64,000 nt of DNA, taken from contig QCFO01000007.1 in NCBI GenBank assembly GCA_003280225.1, positions 22,386 through 86,385 on the forward strand, read 5' to 3'. Positions within the stretch are counted from its first letter, which is position 1; each line of letters starts with the position of its first letter. A program made the position numbers and the translations under genes. This DNA comes from Prochlorococcus sp. AG-363-K07 (GTDB taxonomy: Bacteria; Cyanobacteriota; Cyanobacteriia; PCC-6307; Cyanobiaceae). Shown here piece by piece: positions 51,767 to 62,870 of the stretch. The notes beneath the pieces were generated by a model. It was not told the DNA's origin and did not search any database. It worked only from the letters and a program-made list of their open reading frames with translations.

Positions 51767-52792
51767 ATGTCACAGGAAATAAACCCTAAATCAAAAACGC
51801 AGGAAGGCAAATTGCTGACCTATTCTGACTGGCAAAAGGTTATCCAAAACTACCTAGATCCACCTAATCAGTGGAATCTCACCGTTGGGTTGTTCTTTGG
51901 AGGTTATGCGCTAGCAGCGCTAAGCATCTGGCAATGGTATCGAGGAACCTGGCCACTGCCTGTCTTAGTAGGTTTATCCTTCCTTGCTCTCCATATGGAG
52001 GGAACAGTTATTCATGATGCGTGCCACAAGGCTGCCCATCCAAATCGTTGGGTCAACCAAGCCATGGGTCATGGTGCAGCAATTTTGCTTGGTTTTAGCT
52101 TTCCCGTCTTCACCAGAGTGCATCTTCAACATCACTCACATGTCAATGATCCCAAGAATGACCCAGATCATATTGTGAGTACTTTTGGGCCAGTTTGGCT
52201 CATTGCACCAAGGTTCTTTTATCATGAATACTTTTTCTTTGAACGAAAGCTTTGGAGAAAGTATGAATTAATACAATGGGGATTTGAAAGAAGTCTTTTT
52301 GTTCTAATTGTCTTAACAGGAATAAAACATGATTTCATGAATGTCATATACAATCTTTGGTTTGGACCAGCCTTAATGGTTGGTGTTACTTTAGGCATTT
52401 TCTTCGACTATCTACCCCATAGGCCATTTTTATCTAGGAATAAATGGAAAAATGCACGAGTTTATCCAAGTAGATTGATGAATTGGTTAATAATGGGACA
52501 AAATTATCATTTAGTCCATCACCTATGGCCATCTATTCCATGGTTTGAATATAAACCGGCATATGAAGCCACCAAACCTCTTTTGGATGCGAAAGGTTCA
52601 CCTCAACGTATAGGTATTTTCGAATCACGTAAAGATGGGTTCAATTTTTTATATGACGTTCTTTTAGGAGTAAGAAGTCATAAAAAAAATCGAAGCAAAA
52701 TGCGACCTTTGGCAAAAATACTACCTAGCAATAAACTTCGTAAGAAATGGATTGGTTTATTGCATCGTACAGCCGTAATTCCAACTAAATAA
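51767..52792 (+). CDS. crtR: Beta-carotene hydroxylase / fatty-acid-desaturase-superfamily membrane di-iron protein
   Basis: His boxes HDACHKAAH, HLQHHSHVND, NYHLVHHLWP; CrtR-like overall layout. Confidence 0.88.
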   Translation: MSQEINPKSKTQEGKLLTYSDWQKVIQNYLDPPNQWNLTVGLFFGGYALAALSIWQWYRGTWPLPVLVGLSFLALHMEGTVIHDACHKAAHPNRWVNQAMGHGAAILLGFSFPVFTRVHLQHHSHVNDPKNDPDHIVSTFGPVWLIAPRFFYHEYFFFERKLWRKYELIQWGFERSLFVLIVLTGIKHDFMNVIYNLWFGPALMVGVTLGIFFDYLPHRPFLSRNKWKNARVYPSRLMNWLIMGQNYHLVHHLWPSIPWFEYKPAYEATKPLLDAKGSPQRIGIFESRKDGFNFLYDVLLGVRSHKKNRSKMRPLAKILPSNKLRKKWIGLLHRTAVIPTK

Positions 52793-52799
52793 ACTAAAA

Positions 52800-53093
52800 C
52801 TAGTCAGAAAGTATTTTAGGAACCCTATAAAAATCTCCCTCACGATGAGGTGCCTGATCTAATAAGTCTTCACGAAATTGGCTAGTCTTAACAGTATCAG
52901 TTCTAACTCTATTTACAACCTCAACAGCTCTAGTTGTGGGGTCTACATTAGACGTATCTACGTCCTCTAAGTGCTCAAAATAACCAAGAATCTGTTCTAA
53001 CTGATTCGTATACTTTTCAACCTCCTCTTGATCTAATTTTAATCTGGCAAGTTTGGCAACTTTTCGAACATCATCAGAAGTTATATGGCTCAT
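52800..53093 (-). CDS. gatC: Aspartyl/glutamyl-tRNA(Asn/Gln) amidotransferase subunit C
   Basis: [50 protein letters not shown]. Confidence 0.96.
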   Translation of the reverse strand: MSHITSDDVRKVAKLARLKLDQEEVEKYTNQLEQILGYFEHLEDVDTSNVDPTTRAVEVVNRVRTDTVKTSQFREDLLDQAPHREGDFYRVPKILSD

Positions 53094-53890
53094 GGTAATT
53101 GAAGAAAGTCAAGAAGTTCCTTACTCAATCCTATCGCTGCTTGGTTCAAAAGCATCTCTCCATGCTCACTTTTAGCCAAATACGGGTCAGATCCCATTCG
53201 GCCATCAGGATATCTGTTGCGAAAATCCTCAGGCCCGTTTATAGGTCCCGATGGCGATGGAGCAGAAAGCGGTCTTTGCTTCTTTTGTAAACTTGGTTCC
53301 AAATGCAATGTCAAGGCTATTTCACTTGGTGTTGCATGTTGCCCCTCATTATCACCATAAAGCTCTTTTGCTAAAGAAAACACAGTCGGATGCATAAACC
53401 AATTAGCTAGCCTGAATTGAAATCTGGACGCAACTTGCAGTTTCCTACTTTGAACAGTGCTATGTGCCTGCATAAATGCTGCCTTTGCTGTCGCGATATT
53501 TCCTCCGTGACCATTAATTACAAAAATCCTTTCAAATCCATTACTTGCAAGTGACAAAAGCAAGTCATGCAAAACAGCTAACAACGTCGATGGCTTAAGA
53601 CTCATCGTGCCTGGAAAGCCAAGATGGTGCTCTGCCATTCCAAAAGCCTGAGTAGGCGCAACAATTACTCCAGTCCTTCGGCCAACCTCACGAGCAATAG
53701 CCTCTGCTGTTAAAGCATCTGTACCAATGGCACCTGTCGGACCATGTTGTTCGGTGGATCCAATCGGCAAAATTATCCCCTGACACTCTTTGAGATATTC
53801 ATCAACTTCTGTCCATGTCATCAAGTCTAAACGAGTCGAATCTGCATTCCTAAAAGGTTCAGATAAGGTCGATGAGAAATCTAAATTCAT
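53090..53890 (-). CDS. Creatininase family protein
   Basis: [31 protein letters not shown]...[16 protein letters not shown]...[11 protein letters not shown]...[19 protein letters not shown]. Confidence 0.93.
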   Translation of the reverse strand: MNLDFSSTLSEPFRNADSTRLDLMTWTEVDEYLKECQGIILPIGSTEQHGPTGAIGTDALTAEAIAREVGRRTGVIVAPTQAFGMAEHHLGFPGTMSLKPSTLLAVLHDLLLSLASNGFERIFVINGHGGNIATAKAAFMQAHSTVQSRKLQVASRFQFRLANWFMHPTVFSLAKELYGDNEGQHATPSEIALTLHLEPSLQKKQRPLSAPSPSGPINGPEDFRNRYPDGRMGSDPYLAKSEHGEMLLNQAAIGLSKELLDFLQLP

Positions 53891-54084
53891 TGCAGTGAAG
53901 AGATATCACACAAAGTGGATAAAGCCAAAGTCTCACAGAAATGGTTTCTTAAAGTAAACTATCAAACTTGAAGGTAGTTCGGAAGATTTTTTCGCACATG
54001 ATAATAAACAGTCTTCTAGATATAAAACGAACTTTCAATTACTACCGGACTATAAATGTATTTAAATATTAAAGCATCCTAGGA

Positions 54085-54690
54085 ATGGAATTCAGCACTA
54101 TTACCACAGAACAAATTTCCAATCTACTCCCAAGAGATTTTTTTTGTCGCCCTGCAGAGTTAGTCGCTCAAGATCTAATAGGCTGCATACTTGTGAAAAA
54201 GCAACCTGATGGAAATCTTCTTTCTGGAATAATTGTTGAAACTGAAGCTTATTCTCAAACTGAAGCTTCATGTCATGGGCATAAAGGTAAAACCAAAACA
54301 AATACAACACTTTTCGGTGAGCCAGGCCGATTTTATATCTATCTAACCTACGGCATATATCACTGCGTAAATATAGTTACTGATAAAAATAATTTTGCAA
54401 GTGGAGTTCTTCTGAGATCTATCGAATTACCAGGTAAGGATGAAAGAATTGCATCTGGTCCAGGTTTATTAGCTAGAATCTTTCAAATAAACAAAAGCCA
54501 TGATGGTTTACCCATATCAATAAAGAGTGGTTTATGGGTAGCAGGCCGACCGAGCCAAAATATGCTAAAAATTGTTCAAACAACCAGAATTGGCATCTCA
54601 AAGGCTAAAGAATTGCCTTGGCGCTGGTATCTGCAGAAAAGCAGAAGTATCAGCAAGAGAGCTAAAGGAGATCGATGCCCAAAAAAATGA
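54085..54690 (+). CDS. DNA-3-methyladenine glycosylase (AAG/MPG family)
   Basis: [51 protein letters not shown]...GVLLRSIE. Confidence 0.94.
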   Translation: MEFSTITTEQISNLLPRDFFCRPAELVAQDLIGCILVKKQPDGNLLSGIIVETEAYSQTEASCHGHKGKTKTNTTLFGEPGRFYIYLTYGIYHCVNIVTDKNNFASGVLLRSIELPGKDERIASGPGLLARIFQINKSHDGLPISIKSGLWVAGRPSQNMLKIVQTTRIGISKAKELPWRWYLQKSRSISKRAKGDRCPKK

Positions 54691-54721
54691 ACAGTCGTAA
54701 TCCATCCAATGGCCTTAATTC

Positions 54722-55735
54722 ATGAGCCGCTGGGAACATAGGCATATCATTGATCTTTCAACATTCTCGAAAGATGACTACACCACAGTTTTGGAGCTAG
54801 CGAACAGATTCAAAGCTTTACCAAATAGTGGATCAAGAAAATTACCTGCATTGCAAGGTCGTTTAGTTACAACCTTATTTTTTGAGCCAAGCACAAGAAC
54901 CCGTAGCAGTTTTGAACTCGCTGCTAAACGGCTTTCCGCCGATGTTCAAAGTTTCTCTCCTAGCACTAGCTCATTATCCAAAGGGGAAACAGCCATCGAC
55001 ACAGCCCTAACATATATAGCAATGGGTTCAGACCTTCTAATTATCCGACACAGTTCAACAAATGTGCCCGAGCAATTAGCCAACTACTTAGAAGAAAATG
55101 ACGAGAAAGTTTCCATTTTAAATGCAGGGGATGGAATTCATAGCCACCCAAGTCAAGCACTATTAGATTTATATACACTAACTAAATACTTCAACCCTAT
55201 CAACCCGCTACCAGATGCAATTAAGGGTAAAAATATTGTAATTGTAGGTGACATATTGCACTCTAGAGTGGCTAGGTCAAATATCTGGGCATTAACTGCT
55301 TGCGAAGCAAATGTTGTCCTATGTGGTCCCTCAACTCTATTGCCAGATGAATTCGAGAAATTTGTAGATAAGCCCCCGCCTGGTCAAAAATTGGACCCTA
55401 TACATAAAAGGGGGCAAATCATAATAAAAAGATCAATAAAAGATGCTTTTAGTGATGCAGATGCAATTATGACTCTGAGATTACAAAAAGAGAGAATGCG
55501 CGAAAATCTTTTAACAGATCTAGATCAATACCATCACGACTATGGCATAACCCATTCAAACTTAAAATGGTGTACAAAACCGGTACCTATACTTCATCCT
55601 GGCCCAGTAAATAGAGGAATTGAAATAAGTAGTTCAGTCCTCGAAGACAATTCTATTTCTCTAATCAATGAACAAGTTAAAAACGGTATTCCAGTTCGTA
55701 TGGCTCTGATTTATTTACTAGCAACTCAAAATTAA
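54722..55735 (+). CDS. pyrB: Aspartate carbamoyltransferase catalytic subunit
   Basis: [21 protein letters not shown]...[12 protein letters not shown]...[17 protein letters not shown]...[10 protein letters not shown]...[11 protein letters not shown]. Confidence 0.97.
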   Translation: MSRWEHRHIIDLSTFSKDDYTTVLELANRFKALPNSGSRKLPALQGRLVTTLFFEPSTRTRSSFELAAKRLSADVQSFSPSTSSLSKGETAIDTALTYIAMGSDLLIIRHSSTNVPEQLANYLEENDEKVSILNAGDGIHSHPSQALLDLYTLTKYFNPINPLPDAIKGKNIVIVGDILHSRVARSNIWALTACEANVVLCGPSTLLPDEFEKFVDKPPPGQKLDPIHKRGQIIIKRSIKDAFSDADAIMTLRLQKERMRENLLTDLDQYHHDYGITHSNLKWCTKPVPILHPGPVNRGIEISSSVLEDNSISLINEQVKNGIPVRMALIYLLATQN

Positions 55736-55769
55736 TATTTCATACAGCAATCATAAATAACAAGGAAAA

Positions 55770-56111
55770 TTACAATAATTTAAATCCTTCCATCAAAAGA
55801 CCATAAAGAAAACCAATGCGAACAGCGTCAATCATTTTGACAACAAAAGTGTTTTTATCGTCAAATGGCCAATTGCTTCGTATGCGAACCAAAAACTCTA
55901 AAAACAATACTGCAAAAAAGGCTCCTACTGGATCCATCAAAGCCAAAACACCATTAATCATCCCAATAGAACTGCCAAGAAAAAAGCTTGACAGGAAAAT
56001 AATTAGAAATAAGGAGTACCTTCGCCATGGATTAGCAGACCAATCTTCTAATCGATCAAATGCTTTCCCAAAGCTTTGATGAAAGCTTGTAGATTGAAGC
56101 TTATTTGGCAT
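55770..56111 (-). CDS. ycf20: DUF565/Ycf20-like membrane protein
   Basis: RYSLFLIIFLSSFFLGSSIGMINGVLALMDPVGAFFAVLFLEFLVRI...VKMIDAVRIGFLYGLLMEGFKLL. Confidence 0.78.
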   Translation of the reverse strand: MPNKLQSTSFHQSFGKAFDRLEDWSANPWRRYSLFLIIFLSSFFLGSSIGMINGVLALMDPVGAFFAVLFLEFLVRIRSNWPFDDKNTFVVKMIDAVRIGFLYGLLMEGFKLL

Positions 56112-56325
56112 AGTAAAAAGGAAGAGAGAAACTCTCCGGACCTCTGATTAAGAATCCAAAAGATCTAAACACATTTATATCTTAAATCTATCGACTTAAC
56201 TGAGAATTTATCAAATTACAAATAAAATTCTCTACTATTAGTTGATCTGAGCTACCAATCTCTTAATTATTCAAATAAATGGCTTGATCAAGGAAACCTC
56301 AAAGAATCAACAAATAAAGCCAAAT

Positions 56326-56526
56326 TCAATTGGACTTTAAATTTACTTTTGACTTTCCTTTATTCTCTAGCGCTTCCAGAAGCGCTTCCATTTGAGTTAA
56401 GATCCCCCTGATTTCGCCTGGCTCAGGCAAGAGGTTTTCTTCAATCATGCTTTGATACATCTCCTTGAGTTCTAGACGAATGTAACGAAGATGACTTGAA
56501 ACTTGTTCCCGCTTAGATTGTGACAT
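56326..56526 (-). CDS. Conserved small cyanobacterial hypothetical protein
   Basis: 66 aa MSQSKREQVSSHLRYIRLELKEMYQSMIEENLLPEPGEIRGILTQMEALLEALENKGKSK, protein-like composition, intergenic on the opposite strand. Confidence 0.6.
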   Translation of the reverse strand: MSQSKREQVSSHLRYIRLELKEMYQSMIEENLLPEPGEIRGILTQMEALLEALENKGKSKVNLKSN

Positions 56527-56728
56527 CTAGAGATTTCCCTAACCAAAACTCTTTTGCTTCATTTAATAAGATCAAGATGCTTAAGAGAACACTCGGAAGA
56601 ATACAATTCTGTTAAGAGCTAAACGCCTATCTGGATCTAAATAAAAATGAGTCCAAGATAATTAAAAATCAGTTTTTCATATTTACGCAAAAGACCTGAA
56701 ATTATTTACAAATCAACACTATTGTTTG

Positions 56729-56801
56729 TGGAGAATAGGGGATTCGAACCCCTGACCTCTGCGGTGCGATCACAGCGCTCTACCAGCTGAGCTAATTCCC
56801 C
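56729..56801 (-). tRNA. tRNA-Ala (CGC)
   Basis: Reverse strand GGGGAAT/ATTCTCC acceptor with G3:U70, CTGTG-ATCGCAC-CGCAG anticodon arm, AGGGG-TTCGAAT-CCCCT T arm. Confidence 0.95.
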
Positions 56802-57082
56802 ATCTCTTTCAAACTAGCGTCCGACCAAAAGACCAACCCACAATCTAGAGAATCAACTCCAATATGTTCTCTATTCCAAATTGAAAGATCTTGAAAATAT
56901 AATGCATAAGATCCATGCCTTCTTCAAAATATTTCATAGTGATTAAATTCATCTCAGCTCGCCAAAGCAAATACTCAAGAGAAGAGACATTTCTTGCGCT
57001 GAATTAAATTGCTTATATTGAGTCAACTCTCTCAATCAACCAATACCTACTTAATTTGATTTCTCAGTTCAGGGAGCCTTCA

Positions 57083-58369
57083 ATGAAAAATAAGAAAGAG
57101 TATCCCTTGGCTGGTCGGCGTGTACTAATAGCAATAAGTGGAAGTATCGCTGCAGTTAAAGCTCCAACGCTTGTAAGTGGATTAATCAAGGAAGGGGCGG
57201 AGGTTCGTTGCCTGATTACTCCCAGTGCAGCCAAATTAGTCAGTCCCCTTGCCTTATCTACAATCAGCAGAAATCAATGTTTTCAAGATATCGATCAGTG
57301 GCAGCCACAAGAGACCAAGCCATTGCATATAGCCCTTGCGGAATGGGCAGAAATCATTGCTATAGCACCTCTAAGCGCTTCCTCTCTGGCCAGATGGACC
57401 CAAGGACTAGCAGAGGGCCTTTTGGCCAGCGTTTTGCTTGCATCCGAATGTCCAATAATTGCTGCGCCAGCAATGAACACCTCAATGTGGGAAAACGTAA
57501 ATATCCAAAGAAATTGGCAAAGAGTGCAATCCGACCCAAGAGTTATTCCTTTGGCTCCATCTTCGGGCCTGCTTGCATGTGATCGAATAGGAGAAGGCAA
57601 AATGGTTGACCCAGATTTAATTCAACTAGCCATATCCAGTGGACTTATAGAAATAGACAATCATGATCATTTGCAGTTTGATTGGAAAGGGAAAACCCTA
57701 CTCGTCACCTCTGGCCCAACGATAGAAGCTCTAGACCCAGCTCGGTTCATTACCAATAAAAGCAGCGGGCGTATGGGAGTTTTAATTGCTCAAGCGGCAA
57801 AGTTTCGAGGTGCCAGCGTTGAGTTAGTTCATGGTCCCCTACGAGTACCTCTCAGTTGGTTAGATGGCCTCAATAGTCATAGCGTTGTCAGCTCAGCTGA
57901 AATGCAGGAAAAATTAAAAGACCTTCAGCCCTCAGCTGATGGAATCGCCATGGCAGCCGCAATAGCCGATTTCAAAAAAAAAGGTGGGCCAAGCGAAAAT
58001 AAAATCTCAAAAAAGAATTTAATAGAAACAATTGAAGAGAATTTTGAGCTTGTACCTGACTTATTGACAGAGATTGTTCTGAGGCGATCAGCAGGGCAAG
58101 TTCTGCTTGGATTTGCCGCACTGACGGGGGACGATATAAATATCAAAAAAGTTGGTAAAGAAAAAAAGCTGCGTAAAGGGTGTGATTTGCTTATGGCCAA
58201 TCCAATTGACAGAAATGGACAAGGTTTTGAGGAAAATCTGAATAGTGGTTTTCTTTTAGGCCCAAACGGGATGGTTACACCTATCCCTCTTGTCTCAAAA
58301 TTGGCCCTTGCGCATCAATTACTAGATGAAATGCTCCTTCTCGATCCAAATATTTCTCTAAGTAATTAA
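57083..58369 (+). CDS. coaBC: Bifunctional phosphopantothenoylcysteine decarboxylase/phosphopantothenate-cysteine ligase
   Basis: RRVLIAISGSIAAVKAPTLVSGLIKEGAEVRCLITPSA...APAMNTSMWEN...LVTSGPTIEALDPARFITNKSSGRMGVLIAQ. Confidence 0.96.
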   Translation: MKNKKEYPLAGRRVLIAISGSIAAVKAPTLVSGLIKEGAEVRCLITPSAAKLVSPLALSTISRNQCFQDIDQWQPQETKPLHIALAEWAEIIAIAPLSASSLARWTQGLAEGLLASVLLASECPIIAAPAMNTSMWENVNIQRNWQRVQSDPRVIPLAPSSGLLACDRIGEGKMVDPDLIQLAISSGLIEIDNHDHLQFDWKGKTLLVTSGPTIEALDPARFITNKSSGRMGVLIAQAAKFRGASVELVHGPLRVPLSWLDGLNSHSVVSSAEMQEKLKDLQPSADGIAMAAAIADFKKKGGPSENKISKKNLIETIEENFELVPDLLTEIVLRRSAGQVLLGFAALTGDDINIKKVGKEKKLRKGCDLLMANPIDRNGQGFEENLNSGFLLGPNGMVTPIPLVSKLALAHQLLDEMLLLDPNISLSN

Positions 58370-58584
58370 AAGTTGAAACTAATCGAGGATTCAGCCAAAT
58401 CGTTCAAAAGTCTTACAAATAAAGGCTTTTAAGGGTTAGAGGCCAGATGATTTGTGTTTAAAGAAGCGACAGGTTGTTGAGAGCTTCAATAGGCTTGGCT
58501 TTAGGAGCATTTGCCCCCTGTAAGATCCCAACTGATTCATTGGGCGGTTTAGACCGCAGTTATCTGGCCATTCGGCTTCTTCTC

Positions 58585-59379
58585 ATGCGATTTCGTCCCT
58601 TGCTGGCCTTGGTGCTGGCTTTTTGTCTCACCTTTGCAGCTGCCCCAAGCAGCGTCTCTGCCGCTTTCCCTCTTGGGAAAGAAAGAGGTAATACTGACTT
58701 CGGCGGTATCGTCAATACTGGCCAAGCGGGTGTTTGTAGAGCCCTGCCCTCTGGCTCTACAGGTTCCATCAGTGCTGATGGAAGCTTCAAAGAACTATGT
58801 TTACAACCCACACAGATCTTTGTGAAGGTTGCTGGAAACAAACGTCAGCAAGCTGATTTCCTTCCTGCAAAAATCATTAGCCCACGCTTTAACAGCAGTA
58901 TTGATCAAGTCTATGGAGACCTTTCTGGTGGAAAGTTCACAGCTCAGGGTGGTATTGATTTCTCTCTAATTACAGTTCTTGCTCCTAATGGAGAAGAATT
59001 CCCATTAGCTTTCTCTGTGAAAGACATGGTTGCAAGTGGAGGAAAATCTATAGCCCCAGGAGAAACCTTTACAGGTTCGACATCCACTCCTAGCTACCGT
59101 ACAGGTGATTTCCTTGATCCGAAGAGTCGCGCAAAAGACACTGGCGTTGAATATGCGCAGGGTCTGGTTGCTTTAGGTGGGGATGATGAAGACTTAGCAA
59201 GAGAAAACATCAAGCAAGATCTAGGTGGAAACGGGCAAATTACCCTTTCCATCGATAGTGTTGCTGGGGATGAATTCTCAGGTACTTTCACCGCCATCCA
59301 ACCTTCTGATAATGACCTTGGATCCAAAGATCCTGTTGACGTAAAACTCACAGGCAACCTTTATGGACGCAAGGCCTAG
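58585..59379 (+). CDS. psbO: Photosystem II manganese-stabilizing protein
   Basis: Signal peptide MRFRPLLALVLAFCLTFAAAPSSVSA; CRALPSGSTGSISADGSFKELCLQPTQIFVKVAG...GGIDFSLITVLAPNGEEFPLAFSVKDMVA. Confidence 0.97.
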   Translation: MRFRPLLALVLAFCLTFAAAPSSVSAAFPLGKERGNTDFGGIVNTGQAGVCRALPSGSTGSISADGSFKELCLQPTQIFVKVAGNKRQQADFLPAKIISPRFNSSIDQVYGDLSGGKFTAQGGIDFSLITVLAPNGEEFPLAFSVKDMVASGGKSIAPGETFTGSTSTPSYRTGDFLDPKSRAKDTGVEYAQGLVALGGDDEDLARENIKQDLGGNGQITLSIDSVAGDEFSGTFTAIQPSDNDLGSKDPVDVKLTGNLYGRKA

Positions 59380-59420
59380 TTAATCAATTTGGTTTTAGAT
59401 CAAAGTCTGACCAAATGGAA

Positions 59421-59468
59421 CTTTCAATAAAAAAAGGGGCCTCTAGAGGCCCCTTTTTTTATTGAAAG
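59421..59468 (+). terminator. psbO terminator: perfect 48-bp palindrome with no spacer
   Basis: CTTTCAATAAAAAAAGGGGCCTCT|AGAGGCCCCTTTTTTTATTGAAAG; both 24-nt arms perfectly complementary, GC core plus T7. Confidence 0.95.
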
Positions 59469-59542
59469 ATTCTTTTCTCAAAAGCTTTGCACTTCTTTTG
59501 GGGCAACCATCTGGGAGAATCTCCTGAATCCCAAAACTTTTA

Positions 59543-60715
59543 ATGATCAGCAGCAAAGCCTCTTCTGACAAAAGTGCAGGAGTTATCGCTCCCTATGGGG
59601 GCAATTTGGTGGATCTAATGATCCCAAAAAACGAACAAGAAAGTTTAAAAGCAAGTACTACGAAAAGTTTGGAGTGCTCAGATAGAAATGCTTGTGATGT
59701 CGAATTACTTGTAGTGGGTGGCTTCTCTCCTGAGCGAGGCTTTATGCATCAGGCTGATTATCAAGCGGTAGTGGAAGGTCATAGAACAACCTCTGGTTAT
59801 TTATTTGGTCTTCCAATAGTTTTGGATACTGACCGTAGTGATATTGAACTAGGAGACTTAGTACTTTTAACCTACAAAGGGCAAAACCTTGCCGTTCTGA
59901 CTGTCGAAGACAAATGGGAGCCTGACAAAGTATTAGAAGCCAAAGGCTGTTATGGAACCACTTCACTAGAACATCCAGCTGTGAGGATGATTGCAACCGA
60001 ACGAAAGCGTTTTTATCTTGGTGGACAACTAAAAGGATTAGAACTGCCAAACAGAATCTTCCCTTGCCAGACACCTGCTGAAGTAAGGGCAACCTTGCCT
60101 GCCGGAGAAGATGTAGTTGCCTTTCAATGCAGAAATCCTATTCACCGAGCTCATTACGAGCTATTTACAAGGGCATTAAACGCAAACAATGTTAGCCAAA
60201 ACGCTGTTGTGTTAGTTCATCCAACCTGTGGTCCTACTCAACAAGACGATATCCCTGGAGCAGTTCGTTTTCAAACCTACGAAAAATTAGCGGCTGAGGT
60301 CTCTAATCCCCGAATCAAATGGGCCTACCTGCCATATGCCATGCATATGGCAGGTCCCAGAGAAGCTCTTCAACATATGATTATTCGTAGGAACTATGGA
60401 TGCACTCATTTCATCATTGGCCGCGACATGGCTGGATGCAAATCCAATCTAAATGGTGACGATTTCTATGGTGCTTATGACGCCCAAAATTTCGCTCGAG
60501 AATGTGCTCCCGAACTTTCAATGGAAACTGTCCCTTCTTTAAATTTGGTATTTACACAAGAAGAAGGCTATGTAACAGCTGAGCACGCAGATGCAAGAGG
60601 ACTACATGTGAAAAAACTCAGTGGAACTCAATTCAGGAAAATGCTTCGTAGTGGGGAAGAAATCCCCGAGTGGTTCGCATTCAAAAGTGTGGTTGATGTG
60701 CTTAGAGCCTCATAA
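59543..60715 (+). CDS. sat: Sulfate adenylyltransferase (ATP sulfurylase)
   Basis: VVAFQCRNPIHRAHYELFTRAL...VLVHPTCGPTQQDDIPG...IIRRNYGCTHFIIGRDMAGCKSN...LSGTQFRKMLRSGEEIPEWF. Confidence 0.97.
   Translation: MISSKASSDKSAGVIAPYGGNLVDLMIPKNEQESLKASTTKSLECSDRNACDVELLVVGGFSPERGFMHQADYQAVVEGHRTTSGYLFGLPIVLDTDRSDIELGDLVLLTYKGQNLAVLTVEDKWEPDKVLEAKGCYGTTSLEHPAVRMIATERKRFYLGGQLKGLELPNRIFPCQTPAEVRATLPAGEDVVAFQCRNPIHRAHYELFTRALNANNVSQNAVVLVHPTCGPTQQDDIPGAVRFQTYEKLAAEVSNPRIKWAYLPYAMHMAGPREALQHMIIRRNYGCTHFIIGRDMAGCKSNLNGDDFYGAYDAQNFARECAPELSMETVPSLNLVFTQEEGYVTAEHADARGLHVKKLSGTQFRKMLRSGEEIPEWFAFKSVVDVLRAS
60327..60355. repeat. 13-bp perfect inverted repeat (3-nt loop) inside sat
   Basis: ACCTGCCATATGC-CAT-GCATATGGCAGGT. 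Confidence 0.95.
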
Positions 60716-60759
60716 GAGCATCAATCCCATTAACATCCATTCAAGAGAGAAACAAAACC

Positions 60760-62610
60760 TTGAACAAACGATTACGCAACGTTGGTCTCTATGTGCTCAT
60801 AGTGATACTGGTGATCATCTTTGGGACTGCTTTCTTAGATCGTCCAAATACTGCGAGCTCTACTAGAACTTTGAGATACAGCGACTTTATGGAAGCTGTC
60901 CAAGACAAACAAATAAGTAGGGTTTTAATCTCACCAGACCAAGGCACTGCTCAAGTAGTTGAGAATGATGGTGGTCGATCACTTGTCAATCTTGCTCCTG
61001 ATCAAGACCTTTTAAAAATATTGACTGAAAATAATGTCGATATTGCGGTTCAACCAACTAGTCAACCCAACCCATGGCAACAGGCAGCTAGCAGCCTATT
61101 CTTTCCTATTTTGCTCCTAGGAGTACTCTTTTTTCTTTTCCGACGTTCTCAAGGTAGTGGCAGTGGAGGGAATCCAGCAATGAACTTTGGCAAAAGCAAA
61201 GCCAGGTTACAAATGGAACCTTCTACTCAGGTGACTTTTGGTGATGTTGCTGGTATAGAAGGAGCAAAATTAGAATTAACTGAGGTTGTCGATTTCCTGA
61301 AAAGTCCTGATCGTTTTACAGCAGTTGGCGCAAAAATCCCAAAAGGAGTATTACTTGTTGGACCTCCTGGAACAGGAAAAACCCTTTTAGCCAAAGCAGT
61401 TGCTGGAGAAGCAGCAGTCCCTTTCTTCTCTATATCAGGTTCTGAATTTGTAGAAATGTTTGTAGGAGTTGGTGCAAGCAGAGTTCGTGACCTTTTTGAA
61501 CAAGCCAAAAAGAATGCTCCATGTATAGTTTTCATCGATGAGATAGATGCTGTTGGTCGCCAACGTGGCGCAGGCTTAGGTGGAGGCAATGACGAAAGAG
61601 AGCAAACTCTGAATCAACTTCTCACTGAAATGGATGGATTTGAAGGAAATTCAGGGATCATTATTGTCGCAGCAACAAATAGGCCAGATGTGCTTGATGC
61701 TGCTTTATTACGTCCAGGAAGATTTGACCGACAGGTAGTCGTTGACAGACCTGATTACTCAGGAAGATTTCAAATCCTCAAAGTCCATGCGAGAGATAAA
61801 ACTCTTTCAAAAGATGTTGACCTCGACAAAGTTGCACGAAGAACCCCTGGCTTCACTGGAGCAGATCTTGCAAATTTATTAAACGAGGCTGCAATCCTGG
61901 CAGCTAGGCGAGAATTAACTGAAGTCAGTAATGATGAAATAGGCGATGCAATTGAACGTGTAATGGCTGGACCAGAAAAGAAAGATCGAGTAATGAGTGA
62001 ACGACGTAAAAGACTTGTTGCATATCACGAAGCTGGGCATGCCCTAGTAGGGGCACTAATGCCTGATTATGACCCTGTTCAAAAGATTTCAATTATCCCT
62101 CGAGGACAAGCTGGCGGCCTGACATTCTTCACTCCTAGTGAAGAAAGAATGGAATCAGGACTCTACTCAAGGTCATATTTGCAAAATCAAATGGCAGTAG
62201 CCCTTGGAGGACGAGTTGCAGAAGAGATTGTCTACGGTGAAGACGAAGTTACAACAGGCGCATCAAATGATCTCAAACAAGTTGCGCAGGTTGCAAGGCA
62301 AATGGTCACAAGATTTGGAATGAGTGACAAACTTGGTCCCGTAGCACTTGGGAGATCCCAAGGAGGGATGTTCTTAGGCAGAGATATAGCTGCAGAACGT
62401 GACTTTTCTGAAGATACAGCAGCCACAATTGACTCTGAAGTTTCAGAGTTAGTTGAAGTTGCTTACCGTAGGGCAACAAAAGTTTTAGAAGACAATCGAT
62501 CTATTCTTGATGAATTAGCAGACATGCTTGTCGAGAAAGAAACCGTTGATTCTGAACAGCTTCAGGACTTACTAATTCTTCGTGATGTGAAAGTTGCAGA
62601 ATACGTCTAA
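60760..62610 (+). CDS. ftsH: ATP-dependent zinc metalloprotease FtsH
   Basis: [23 protein letters not shown]...[45 protein letters not shown]...HEAGH zinc motif; TTG start. Confidence 0.97.
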   Translation: MNKRLRNVGLYVLIVILVIIFGTAFLDRPNTASSTRTLRYSDFMEAVQDKQISRVLISPDQGTAQVVENDGGRSLVNLAPDQDLLKILTENNVDIAVQPTSQPNPWQQAASSLFFPILLLGVLFFLFRRSQGSGSGGNPAMNFGKSKARLQMEPSTQVTFGDVAGIEGAKLELTEVVDFLKSPDRFTAVGAKIPKGVLLVGPPGTGKTLLAKAVAGEAAVPFFSISGSEFVEMFVGVGASRVRDLFEQAKKNAPCIVFIDEIDAVGRQRGAGLGGGNDEREQTLNQLLTEMDGFEGNSGIIIVAATNRPDVLDAALLRPGRFDRQVVVDRPDYSGRFQILKVHARDKTLSKDVDLDKVARRTPGFTGADLANLLNEAAILAARRELTEVSNDEIGDAIERVMAGPEKKDRVMSERRKRLVAYHEAGHALVGALMPDYDPVQKISIIPRGQAGGLTFFTPSEERMESGLYSRSYLQNQMAVALGGRVAEEIVYGEDEVTTGASNDLKQVAQVARQMVTRFGMSDKLGPVALGRSQGGMFLGRDIAAERDFSEDTAATIDSEVSELVEVAYRRATKVLEDNRSILDELADMLVEKETVDSEQLQDLLILRDVKVAEYV

Positions 62611-62615
62611 ATCCC

Positions 62616-62672
62616 TATCTCTAATATCTATATCATGACGATTATTGACTCATGATATAGATATTAGAGATA
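62616..62672 (+). terminator. Probable terminator: 23-bp perfect inverted repeat after ftsH
   Basis: TATCTCTAATATCTATATCATGA-CGATTATTGAC-TCATGATATAGATATTAGAGATA then TTTTCT. Confidence 0.75.
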
Positions 62673-62870
62673 TTTTCTACACTTAACTATCTACCACCTA
62701 GGGAGCTAGAAACTACTAAGAAAAATTTGCATGGGCCATTCAATCAAAATTCACTATTCCATATTTACTTGTTCAATAATTAGCCTAAAAGGATTTGATG
62801 GATAATCGATAATATCAAAAAATAATTTACATAATCAATAGAAATCAACTAAATAGCTATAACAAATAAA

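Noticed and set aside
61227-61589. 120-aa minus-strand ORF
   Set aside because: Antisense to the FtsH AAA domain.
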